Part shown: positions 42,046-50,339 of the stretch, piece after piece
Layout: every line of letters begins with the position of its first letter
Position numbering within the stretch: position 1 is the first letter of the stretch
Assembly (NCBI GenBank): GCA_045631645.1
Contig: JAZQVC010000005.1
Coordinates: forward strand, 62,001-126,000
Direction of reading: 5' to 3'
DNA: 64,000 bases
Source of the DNA: SIG459 sp045631645
GTDB taxonomy: Bacteria > Bacillota > Clostridia > Oscillospirales > Oscillospiraceae
The notes under the pieces: generated by a model
Databases searched by the model: none
The model's input: only the letters and a program-made list of their open reading frames with translations
What the model was told of the DNA's origin: nothing
Translations under genes and position numbers: made by a program

Positions 42046-43188
42046 TTATTTGCTGTTGAAAATCTTGAAAATGCTGTCAAAGGGGTCTTCATCGCTTGCA
42101 GCTTTCTCAGGCTCAGCGTTCTGTGCCATCTGGGTTGCGGCGGTGAAAAGTTCTGCGGGCTGTACAGGCTCAGCAACAGGAACTTCGGGAGCGGCCTCTT
42201 TTACAACGGGAGCAGCAGGAGCGGTATCCTTCTTCTCGTCAAAGCCGGTGGCAATGATGGTTACGCGGATGGTATCATCCATGCTGTCATCAAAGGTTGC
42301 ACCGAAGATAATATTTGCATCGGGATGAGCAGCTTCCTGAACCAGGGTTGCAGCAGCTTCAACATCCTCAAGACCCATATCTGCAGAGCCGGTAATGTTG
42401 ATGAGAACGCCGCGAGCACCGTCGATGGAAGTTTCCATCAGAGGACTGGAAACGGCAATACGTGCAGCTTCTTCAGCTTTACCCTTACCAACAGCAGTGC
42501 CAACACCCATATGAGCATAGCCTGCATCTTTCATGATGGTGGTAACATCGGCGAAGTCAAGGTTGATGAAGCCGGTGTTCTTGATAAGATCAGAAATAGA
42601 GATAACAGCCTGCTTAAGAACATCGTCAGCAATCTCGAAAGCATTTGCGAAAGTAACTTTCTGATCAGTTGCGTACTTCAGGCGATCATTAGGAATGATA
42701 AGGAGGCTGTCCACCTTACCGAGAAGCTCCTCAATGCCTTTCTTAGCCTGATCCATACGGCGCTTGCCTTCAAAAGTGAAAGGCTTGGTAACAACACCAA
42801 CAGTGAGCTTTCCTGCTTCTTTTGCAATTTCAGCTACGATGGGAGCTGCACCGGTACCGGTGCCACCACCCATACCAGCAGTGATGAACACCATATCTGC
42901 ATCTTCAATTGCCTTAGCTATATTATTGCGGCTTTCCTCCGCGGAATTCTTGCCAACAGTGGGATCAGAACCAGCGCCCTGACCGTGGGTAAGCTTCTCA
43001 CCGATCTGAATCTTCTGATCAGCGGTAGAAACAACAAGAGCCTGCTTATCGGTATTGACAGCAATAAACTCAACGCCCTTGGCAGAGGAACTTACCATAC
43101 GATTGACGACATTGTTGCCGGCGCCGCCTACACCGATTACTTTGAGATTAACAACGGTCTCGCCGCTATTATCAGGAACATATGACAT
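42046..43188 (-). CDS. ftsZ: Cell division GTPase FtsZ
   Basis: FtsZ forms the cytokinetic ring. The 380-residue product has GVGGAGNNVVNRM near residues 17-29, the tubulin signature AGMGGGTGTGAAP near 103-115, TKPFTFEGKRR and NVDFADV-like T7 segment LDFADVTTIM near 208. The disordered tail (from about 325, Ala/Pro/Glu-rich) ends DPFDSIFKIFNSK instead of the usual IPAFLRR-like peptide that docks FtsA, ZipA or SepF. It is the last gene of the dcw region and has its own promoter in the 136-base gap after ftsQ. Confidence 0.96.
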   Translation of the reverse strand: MSYVPDNSGETVVNLKVIGVGGAGNNVVNRMVSSSAKGVEFIAVNTDKQALVVSTADQKIQIGEKLTHGQGAGSDPTVGKNSAEESRNNIAKAIEDADMVFITAGMGGGTGTGAAPIVAEIAKEAGKLTVGVVTKPFTFEGKRRMDQAKKGIEELLGKVDSLLIIPNDRLKYATDQKVTFANAFEIADDVLKQAVISISDLIKNTGFINLDFADVTTIMKDAGYAHMGVGTAVGKGKAEEAARIAVSSPLMETSIDGARGVLINITGSADMGLEDVEAAATLVQEAAHPDANIIFGATFDDSMDDTIRVTIIATGFDEKKDTAPAAPVVKEAAPEVPVAEPVQPAELFTAATQMAQNAEPEKAASDEDPFDSIFKIFNSK

Positions 43189-43259
43189 ATCTATTGCCTC
43201 CCTAACATATTTTTATCGTTTACGGAGCTTATTCGAGCTTTAAGGGATTTTATCAATTT

Positions 43260-43288
43260 ATTCTAATACATTTTTTCTATAAGGTCAA
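43260..43288 (-). promoter_or_regulatory. Promoter of ftsZ
   Basis: TTGACC (43288-43283) and TAGAAT (43265-43260) on the minus strand, 17-base spacer, five of six matches in each box, about 72 bases before ftsZ. Confidence 0.6.
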
Positions 43289-43324
43289 TGCTTTTTAGAA
43301 ATATTATGTATACCTTTTAACAAA

Positions 43325-44065
43325 TTAATCATAGGTAAGATGTGCGGCGGAATCTATAGAAAGATCAATCGTTCCGCAGTCTCCGCTCTGCAGAGCCTGA
43401 ACAGTAGCAATCAAAAGCTGGAATTTATATCCAACATCTTCATATCTGCCCATTTTTACATTAAATCTACCGACATAATCAAACTGCGGATTATTGCTGT
43501 CTCTCATATCGAGAACCTCTATGCTCTGCCTGAGATTAAGCGCAGAAATCTGCTTGAGCATATCGGAAAGATAGTTAACTGTCTCTTCACTGACCTCGGG
43601 AGAAACAAGCATCTCGCCTTCTGCCGGAGAAACTGCGGTTATACCCTTAACGCGGACAAGAGCCTGAGCATCCGCATTGCTTACCTTGGAAAGAAGTTTG
43701 CAGCTTCTGTCTATAGCCCACAAGCCGTTATCTGTTTCAACGCAGGCAATAGCCTCACTTTCAACCACACGAAATATAATGCTGTTGGGCATTTTGCGGT
43801 CTATCGAAACTTCTTCAACATAAGGAAGCTTGGCAAATATTCTGCTGGCAACGGAAAAGCGGTTAATGAAGAAAAGGTTATCTCCTTCAACCACTCCCGA
43901 GGCCACGGAAATTTCATCATCAGTATAAAATTTGTTTCCATTTATCTCGATTGTTTTCACCTGGAAGAAAACACCGAGAACAAATATCAGCGCTGCGCAC
44001 ACCAGGGCAAAGGCCAAAGGCCAGAATACAACGCTATGTCTGTTTCTCTTATTGTTTGAAGGCAA
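43325..44065 (-). CDS. ftsQ: Cell division protein FtsQ/DivIB
   Basis: The 246-residue product has a short basic cytoplasmic tail, one membrane segment (about residues 11-34), a POTRA-like part (VKTIEINGNKFYTDDEI with NLFFINRFSVASRI following) and a beta-rich C-terminal FtsQ/DivIB domain. It acts in the divisome with FtsL and FtsB/DivIC outside the membrane. The place between murA and ftsZ is the usual one. Confidence 0.87.
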   Translation of the reverse strand: MPSNNKRNRHSVVFWPLAFALVCAALIFVLGVFFQVKTIEINGNKFYTDDEISVASGVVEGDNLFFINRFSVASRIFAKLPYVEEVSIDRKMPNSIIFRVVESEAIACVETDNGLWAIDRSCKLLSKVSNADAQALVRVKGITAVSPAEGEMLVSPEVSEETVNYLSDMLKQISALNLRQSIEVLDMRDSNNPQFDYVGRFNVKMGRYEDVGYKFQLLIATVQALQSGDCGTIDLSIDSAAHLTYD

Positions 44066-44125
44066 TATTATCCCTCTTTCGTAAATTAGTTGTATCTTAT
44101 TGAACTAAATACCAACAAGAAATAT

Positions 44126-45376
44126 TTAATATTTTTTAATTTCAGCGCCAAGAAGACTCAACACCAGATCAAATTGATCATAGCCACGATCAATATGACC
44201 TGAATCATAAATGTGCGTTTCACCCTCGGAAGCAAGTCCTGCAAGCACAAGTCCCGCCCCGCCTCGTAAATCACATGCAGTAACAGGAGCGCCCGAAAGC
44301 CTTTTAACTCCGCTTACCATAGCAACTCGCCCTTCGGTGCGAATATCGGCTCCAAGTCTGCACATCTCAGCCACATGTCTATAGCGATTTTCGAAAATAT
44401 TTTCAACAAAAACGCTTGTGCCCTCCGCTTTAAGGCAAGTTGCCATCATCAGCGCTTGTGCATCCGTTGGAAATCCCGGATAAGGCTTCGTTACTATCGG
44501 TCTTCCCGATTTAAGTCTACCTGAACTTTTTATTCTTGTATAATCTACGCCACAGATTATATCACACCCCATGGCTTTTAGGGAAGTAATTACACTATAA
44601 AAATGATTCGCAAATGCATCTTCAAGAAGAACGTCTCCTCCACATGATGCAGCTGCGCAAAGATATGTAGATGCCGCAATCCTGTCGGGCATGATACGAT
44701 GGCTGACATTTTCACATAGATTAAACCCGGAAACTCTTATAATCGAAGTTCCGCCGCCGCTGATGTTCGCGCCTTTACTGCGTAGAAAGCTTTGGAGATC
44801 AACAATCTCCGGCTCACAAGCTGCATTGCTGATTATCGTTTCACCTTCCGCGGCACAGGCAGCAATCATTGCGTTTTCAGTCGCTCCAACGCTGGGAAAA
44901 TCTAGATGAATATGAGCGCCTTTGAGATTTTTTGCCCGGCAAAAAACTTCTCCGCCCTCTTCCTCTATCTCAGCGCCAAGAGCCTTCAGAGCCTTCAAAT
45001 GCAGATCAATAGGTCTGCTACCAAGCTCGCAGCCTCCGGGTCTTGAAAGCCTTACCTCCCCCATACGGGCCAAAATTGCGCCCATATACATAACTGATGA
45101 GCGCATTTTTAACATAAGCTCATGGGGAATATGGCTTGTGCATACATTATCTGAGTCAATAATAATTTCATCGCCCTTGCATACAACGTTGCATCCCAGA
45201 TGGCGAAGAATTTCCACAGATGCATTTATGTCAGAGAGCTGCGGACAATTTATAAGTCTTGAAGTTCCTCCCCCGAGTATGCATGCCGCCATTATTGGAA
45301 GCACTGCATTTTTGGCTCCCTGAACCTTGACTTTTCCGTTGAGCTTCTTCCCGCCCCGAACGATCCAAGTGGGCAT
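44126..45376 (-). CDS. murA: UDP-N-acetylglucosamine 1-carboxyvinyltransferase, MurA
   Basis: MurA starts peptidoglycan precursor synthesis by adding enolpyruvate to UDP-GlcNAc. The 416-residue product has the KVQGAKNAVLP opening (Lys and Asn of the active site near 22-23) and the fosfomycin-reactive Cys116 in RPGGCELGSRPIDLH. The C-terminal RGGAGLVLAGL segment is also typical. Cys at 116 predicts a fosfomycin-bindable active site. GGAGGGAGA is upstream of the ATG. Confidence 0.96.
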   Translation of the reverse strand: MPTWIVRGGKKLNGKVKVQGAKNAVLPIMAACILGGGTSRLINCPQLSDINASVEILRHLGCNVVCKGDEIIIDSDNVCTSHIPHELMLKMRSSVMYMGAILARMGEVRLSRPGGCELGSRPIDLHLKALKALGAEIEEEGGEVFCRAKNLKGAHIHLDFPSVGATENAMIAACAAEGETIISNAACEPEIVDLQSFLRSKGANISGGGTSIIRVSGFNLCENVSHRIMPDRIAASTYLCAAASCGGDVLLEDAFANHFYSVITSLKAMGCDIICGVDYTRIKSSGRLKSGRPIVTKPYPGFPTDAQALMMATCLKAEGTSVFVENIFENRYRHVAEMCRLGADIRTEGRVAMVSGVKRLSGAPVTACDLRGGAGLVLAGLASEGETHIYDSGHIDRGYDQFDLVLSLLGAEIKKY

Positions 45377-45451
45377 ATTCTCCCTCCAATAGCACAGTTT
45401 TTACGCCATACTATGCAAACACGGAAGTTTATGCCAATATTCCAACATATT

Positions 45452-46570
45452 TTATTTTACATATCCAAGAATAATATCGCAAATTTTATCAAGAGAATCA
45501 GAAAGACCGGCTTTGCTCATTGCCAATCCCATTTCCTCAAGATTATCCGCATCAGTTATCATGGTGCAAATTTCTTCATAGAGGCTTTCAGGAGTAAACT
45601 GACCTTCAATATGCACTCTTGCTCCGCCGAGTTCCTCCAAAACGCGTGCGTTCTTTTCCTGATGATTATTTGTTACGTTGGGAGAAGGAACTAAAATCGC
45701 AGGTTTGCCCATAGCGGCAAGCTCAGCAAGAGTAGAGGCTCCGCTGCGGCACATTATAAGGTCTGCAGCAGCCATTACCCTTGGCATATCATAGATATAC
45801 GGACGAACATCTACCCCTGCAGAAAGTCTTTCGGGACAGCTTTGGTCGAGGGATTTTTCAAGCTTTGGATAGCCTCCTTTGCCTGCAGAATGAATAAGAA
45901 TGAATTCCTTTCTTTCCGCAGCAATTGGAGCAAAGCTTTCCATAACAGTATTCATATGACCACTGCCGAGACTTCCCCAAACTGAAACCACAAGCTTTTT
46001 TTCAGTAGAAATTCCAAGTTCTTCCTTGGCTTTTGCCTTGTCGTAGTTGAAAAACTCGCCCCTTACAGGCGTACCGGTATATATAACGTTTGTCCCTGAC
46101 TTATAATTTTCTTTTGCCTTCTCAAAACCGACCATAACGCAATCTGCAATGCCGGCAAGCATTTTGGTAGTGAGTCCCGGCACAGCATTGGATTCATGAA
46201 CCAAACAAGGAATATTAAGGGAATGAGCAGCTCTCAACACGGGATAGCAGACATAACCGCCGGTACCTATAACGACATCAGGCGCAAACTCCCGAACAAT
46301 TTTCTTTGCACGAGAAATACTTGCAAACACATTTTTAACCGTTGCGATATTATGCTTTATTCCGTTCAGGGAAAGACTGCGGCTGAGATTGGAAATTTTA
46401 ACAGTCTTAATCTCATAGCCTTCTTTGGGTACGAGAGATGTTTCCATCATATTTTCTGCGCCTATAAAAAGTATCTCGCAATCGGGAATAAGCTGTTTAA
46501 GTCTGCCGGCAACACCAATGGCCGGATTTATATGACCTGCAGTACCACCGCATGCAAACAAAAATTTCAT
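45452..46570 (-). CDS. murG: UDP-GlcNAc:lipid I transferase, MurG
   Basis: MurG adds GlcNAc to lipid I to make lipid II on the inner face of the membrane. The 372-residue, two-domain GT-B protein has FACGGTAGHINPAIGVA near residues 5-21, GTGGYVCYPV near 104 and the C-terminal RSGASTLAELAAMGKPAILVPSP segment that binds UDP-GlcNAc. It follows ftsW by 15 bases in the dcw operon. Confidence 0.96.
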   Translation of the reverse strand: MKFLFACGGTAGHINPAIGVAGRLKQLIPDCEILFIGAENMMETSLVPKEGYEIKTVKISNLSRSLSLNGIKHNIATVKNVFASISRAKKIVREFAPDVVIGTGGYVCYPVLRAAHSLNIPCLVHESNAVPGLTTKMLAGIADCVMVGFEKAKENYKSGTNVIYTGTPVRGEFFNYDKAKAKEELGISTEKKLVVSVWGSLGSGHMNTVMESFAPIAAERKEFILIHSAGKGGYPKLEKSLDQSCPERLSAGVDVRPYIYDMPRVMAAADLIMCRSGASTLAELAAMGKPAILVPSPNVTNNHQEKNARVLEELGGARVHIEGQFTPESLYEEICTMITDADNLEEMGLAMSKAGLSDSLDKICDIILGYVK

Positions 46571-46585
46571 ATATCCTTACTCCCC

Positions 46586-47767
46586 TTATGTATGAGATGT
46601 TATTTTATATCCGGACGCAGTAAAGCATTTTTCGGAAATAGTGCGTGATGCAGAAAGAATGATGCCCATTTCTCCAAGCTGAAGCCACAGCGCCGTTCCT
46701 CCGTAGCTGAAAAACGGCAGTGAAATTCCGGTACAAGGAATCAGATTGGTTACCACAGCGACATTCAGAATTACCTGCATAGCCAAAAGCGAACTTATGC
46801 CCGCGCATACGAGAAATTGATATCTATCTCGGCAGTGCAAAGCAAGCCAGAAACCTCGAATGATAAGCATTGCAAAAAGGCACAATATTGCCGCAGCGCC
46901 TATAAAACCAAGTTCCTCGCACACAACAGCAAAAATAAAGTCATTATGTTCTTCGGGTAAATACAGGTTTTTCTGTCTGCTTTGCCCAAGCCCCAAACCG
47001 CTGAGTCCTCCGCTTCCTATTGAATACAGAGATTGCACAATCTGGTATCCCGTATCCGATGAATCAGCAAAAGGATCAAGCCAGGCAGAAATTCTGTCGG
47101 AAGAATAATCCATCCCGAAAGCCATTATTCCAATGCCGAGCACTGCGGCACCACCAAGAACAAAAAACCATTTTAAGGATGTACCGCCCATAAACATCAT
47201 CGAAGCGGTCACACCTAGAATTATTATGGACGCTGAAAGATGCGGTTCAAGAACAAGAAGTCCAACAACAGAAACCGCGACCAAGATAAAAGGAAGCACA
47301 CCATATCTGAATGAATGCATCTTCCCTTTATATGCGCATATAATGCGAGCTTCAAACAATATAACAGAAATCTTTGCGATTTCCGAGGGTTGAAAGGTTA
47401 TTCCGCCTATTGAAAACCATCTTTTTGCACCGTTTGCCGCAGTTCCTGCAGCAAGTACAAGAACAAGAAGCGCTATGGATCCAATATAGAATATAAATGA
47501 GTAGTGCTTATAAAATTCAAGCGGAACTCTTGAGGCAATAAACATTATCACGCATCCACTCAAGGCGAAAAAACCCTGACGGATAAAATAATATGTTGCT
47601 TCCTTATCGGGGTCATAATAGGCTCTTGCAAATGATGCGGAAAGAACCATCATAACGCCAATAAGCAGAAGAAGCAGAGTAAGTATCGTAAAGGGAGCAT
47701 CAACTCTCCCCCGCTTGGTTCGGTCAGCATTGCTAAAGTTAATAATTTGCCTATCGGAATATTCCAT
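46586..47767 (-). CDS. ftsW: Peptidoglycan polymerase of the SEDS family, FtsW/SpoVE
   Basis: FtsW is the division-specific lipid II polymerase. The 393-residue product has about ten membrane segments and SEDS motifs: ANGAKRWFSIGGITFQPSEIAK near residues 112-133 and the C-terminal NLIPCTGISLPFFSYGG near 345. The substrate-site Asp lies in the extracytoplasmic loop with RISAWLDPFADS. In sporulating Bacillus the paralogue SpoVE sits at this place, so either name could apply. It neighbours its usual partner PBP in the operon. Confidence 0.92.
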   Translation of the reverse strand: MEYSDRQIINFSNADRTKRGRVDAPFTILTLLLLLIGVMMVLSASFARAYYDPDKEATYYFIRQGFFALSGCVIMFIASRVPLEFYKHYSFIFYIGSIALLVLVLAAGTAANGAKRWFSIGGITFQPSEIAKISVILFEARIICAYKGKMHSFRYGVLPFILVAVSVVGLLVLEPHLSASIIILGVTASMMFMGGTSLKWFFVLGGAAVLGIGIMAFGMDYSSDRISAWLDPFADSSDTGYQIVQSLYSIGSGGLSGLGLGQSRQKNLYLPEEHNDFIFAVVCEELGFIGAAAILCLFAMLIIRGFWLALHCRDRYQFLVCAGISSLLAMQVILNVAVVTNLIPCTGISLPFFSYGGTALWLQLGEMGIILSASRTISEKCFTASGYKITSHT

Positions 47768-47788
47768 GCTTCCCTCCCCAAAAGCAAA

Positions 47789-48820
47789 TTAGAATCTGGC
47801 GCTGACTCCAAGGAAGCTGATAATAGCAAAAACGAGGGAAACTCCGGTGAAGAGCACAAAGAGTTCTCTCTCCTTCCATTTCTTTCCGGTCCATCCACCC
47901 ATCTCAAGATGATGATGGAAGGGAGCCATCTTAAAGAAACGCTTGCCGTGAGTTGCCTTGAAGTAGATCACCTGAATTATATCGGACATTGTTTCGATAA
48001 TATAAACAATTCCGAGGGTTATCAAAATAAGAGGCATATCGTATGCGAAAGCGCAGGCTGCAACGGCGCCGCCAAGGAAGAGGCTGCCTGTGTCGCCCAT
48101 GAAAATTTTCGCAGGATTGAAGTTATAGATGAGGAATCCCATAAGACCGCCGGTGATTGCAGCGGAGAAAATTCCCAGGCCGAGATACTCCTTGCCCCAG
48201 TAGAAGCAAAGAAGAGTGTAGAAAACGAAAACTGGTATGCTGCTGCCGCTGGAAAGGCCGTCAACACCGTCGGTGATGTTAACAGCGTTAACGCAACCAA
48301 CAATGACAAAAGCAGCAAATATTACATAGATAATCTCGTGGATTGCAAATGTCACATTGAAGAAGGGCACATAAAGATCAATGCAGTGAGCCTTGGTGCT
48401 GCTTGCTTCAATGATTCCGCAAAGGCGGAGCAGATAAATGAAGGCGATTGCGACAACAAGCTGAAGCAGGAACTTCTGCTTTGCAGTGAGGCCCATATTC
48501 TGCTTTTTGCGAAGCTTTTCATAGTCATCGAGGAACCCGATAGCGCCGAAAACAAGAGCGAAAACAAGCACGATAATATGGGTATAATCACCCTCAAGCA
48601 TATTCTTGAAGCCAACAGTGAGGCAAACAATAATGGCAGCAAGGATGAACATGAGTCCGCCCATTGCGGGAGTGCCCGCCTTGCTGTTATGCCAGGTGGG
48701 ACCGTCCTCACGGATAAACTGGCCTGCTTTGATTTTTCTGAGGAAAGGCACAAGCCATGCACCAAATGCGGAAGCGACCAAAAATGCTATAACAAAAGCA
48801 AGAATTATCTGAAGTGTCAT
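47789..48820 (-). CDS. mraY: Phospho-MurNAc-pentapeptide transferase, MraY
   Basis: MraY transfers phospho-MurNAc-pentapeptide to undecaprenyl phosphate, forming lipid I. The 343-residue membrane protein shows FLDDYEKLRKKQNMGL near residue 95 (the catalytic Asp-Asp), NAVNITDGVDGL near residue 185 and FMGDTGSLFLGG near 247. The start overlaps the murE stop by four bases (ATGA). Confidence 0.97.
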   Translation of the reverse strand: MTLQIILAFVIAFLVASAFGAWLVPFLRKIKAGQFIREDGPTWHNSKAGTPAMGGLMFILAAIIVCLTVGFKNMLEGDYTHIIVLVFALVFGAIGFLDDYEKLRKKQNMGLTAKQKFLLQLVVAIAFIYLLRLCGIIEASSTKAHCIDLYVPFFNVTFAIHEIIYVIFAAFVIVGCVNAVNITDGVDGLSSGSSIPVFVFYTLLCFYWGKEYLGLGIFSAAITGGLMGFLIYNFNPAKIFMGDTGSLFLGGAVAACAFAYDMPLILITLGIVYIIETMSDIIQVIYFKATHGKRFFKMAPFHHHLEMGGWTGKKWKERELFVLFTGVSLVFAIISFLGVSARF

Positions 48821-50274
48821 TTTCTTTCTCTCTCCTTTAATATGTCGGCCACGATTTCACGCTCATCCATATGTATCTTATGATGATTTATCTCCTGATA
48901 GGTTTCGTGTCCTTTACCCGCAAGAACAATGATATCTCCGGGGATATGATTATTAATGGCATATCTTATTGCCTCAACGCGGTCTGTAACAGCAATGTAG
49001 CGCTCAGAAGGAACAGATACACCTGTGAGAATCTCAGCGATGATATCATCGGGATCTTCCGTGCGAGGATTATCGCTTGTTATAATCGCGAAATCGGAAA
49101 GCTCGGTTCCGATGCGTCCCATTATAGGTCTCTTGGCTCTGTCTCTGTCTCCGCCGCAACCAAAAAGGGCAACAACGCGTCCCTTGGTAGCTTCGCGGAC
49201 AGTTTTAAGAACATTTTCAAGAGAATCGGGAGTATGGGAATAGTCGATTACAATGGTGTAATCTCCGTCAGTGGGTACGGTTTCAACGCGTCCCTTAACA
49301 CCTTTTGCGCTTCCCATAGCCGCAGCGCACTGTTCAAGGCTGAGTCCAAGCTGAAGTCCGCAGGAAATTACGCAAAGTGCATTATAAACGGAAAATCTTC
49401 CGGGAATTCCAAGCTTAATTGCGCGCTTTTCATCTCCAAAGCAGGCGGAGAAGCACACACCCGTAGGCTCAAGGATAATGTCCTCAGCCTTCAAATCAGA
49501 ACTCTTGTCGATGGAATAAGTGAGGACGGGGCATTTTGCGCCTGAAAGCATAACAGAAGAATATCCGTCGTCCAAATTCACCGCACCGGACACGCTGCGA
49601 GCAAAAAGTATTGCTTTTGCGTTGGCATAGTCATCCATGTCCTTGTGGAAATCCAGATGATCCTGAGTAAGGTTGCTGAAAGCGGCAACATCGAACTTTA
49701 TGCCCGCAACTCTGTCGAGAACAAGGGCATGACTGGAAACTTCCATTACAACATGGGTACATCCCGCTTCATACATATCAGAAAAAAGCTTATGAAGCTC
49801 AAGACTTTCGGGAGTTGTGCGCTCCGTATGAAGCTCCATATCGCCTATCATGTTGGCATTGGTGCCGATAAGACCAACCTTTGCGCCTGCGCACTTTTCA
49901 AGCATATGCTTGATAAGATATGTGCTGGTGGTTTTTCCGTTTGTACCCGTGATGCCTATCATCTTCATCTTTTTTGCGGGATTGCCGTAAAAATTTCCGG
50001 AAGCGATGGCAAGGGCATAACGTGTATTTTCTACAAGTATATAGGGAACATCCGTTTCGGGTTTTCTCTCGCACAAAACGGCAGATGCGCCTTTGCTGAC
50101 GGCCATTGGGATAAACTTATGTCCGTCACTGGCGAAGCCGGTAACTGCGACGAAAAGCTGTCCCGATGCAGCCTGACGGGAATCATAACAAATTCCGCTT
50201 ATTTCCATTTCCTCATCGGCATGAAGTTCAACGACTTCAAGGTCTTCGAGAAGTTCTTTAAGTTTCAAGGACAT
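48817..50274 (-). CDS. murE: UDP-MurNAc-tripeptide synthetase, MurE (meso-diaminopimelate type)
   Basis: MurE adds the third residue of the stem peptide. The 485-residue product has the P-loop GITGTNGKTTSTYL near residues 107-120 and TSDNPRTEDP near residue 403. DNPR is the motif of meso-diaminopimelate-adding enzymes; lysine-adding MurE has a different sequence there. So the cell wall likely contains meso-DAP. GGAGG lies just before the ATG. Confidence 0.95.
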   Translation of the reverse strand: MSLKLKELLEDLEVVELHADEEMEISGICYDSRQAASGQLFVAVTGFASDGHKFIPMAVSKGASAVLCERKPETDVPYILVENTRYALAIASGNFYGNPAKKMKMIGITGTNGKTTSTYLIKHMLEKCAGAKVGLIGTNANMIGDMELHTERTTPESLELHKLFSDMYEAGCTHVVMEVSSHALVLDRVAGIKFDVAAFSNLTQDHLDFHKDMDDYANAKAILFARSVSGAVNLDDGYSSVMLSGAKCPVLTYSIDKSSDLKAEDIILEPTGVCFSACFGDEKRAIKLGIPGRFSVYNALCVISCGLQLGLSLEQCAAAMGSAKGVKGRVETVPTDGDYTIVIDYSHTPDSLENVLKTVREATKGRVVALFGCGGDRDRAKRPIMGRIGTELSDFAIITSDNPRTEDPDDIIAEILTGVSVPSERYIAVTDRVEAIRYAINNHIPGDIIVLAGKGHETYQEINHHKIHMDEREIVADILKERERK

Positions 50275-50339
50275 ACCCTCCTTTGGGCATCTTCTGTTTT
50301 TAACAATTCATTATATATCAAAACTTTGGAAATTTCAAA

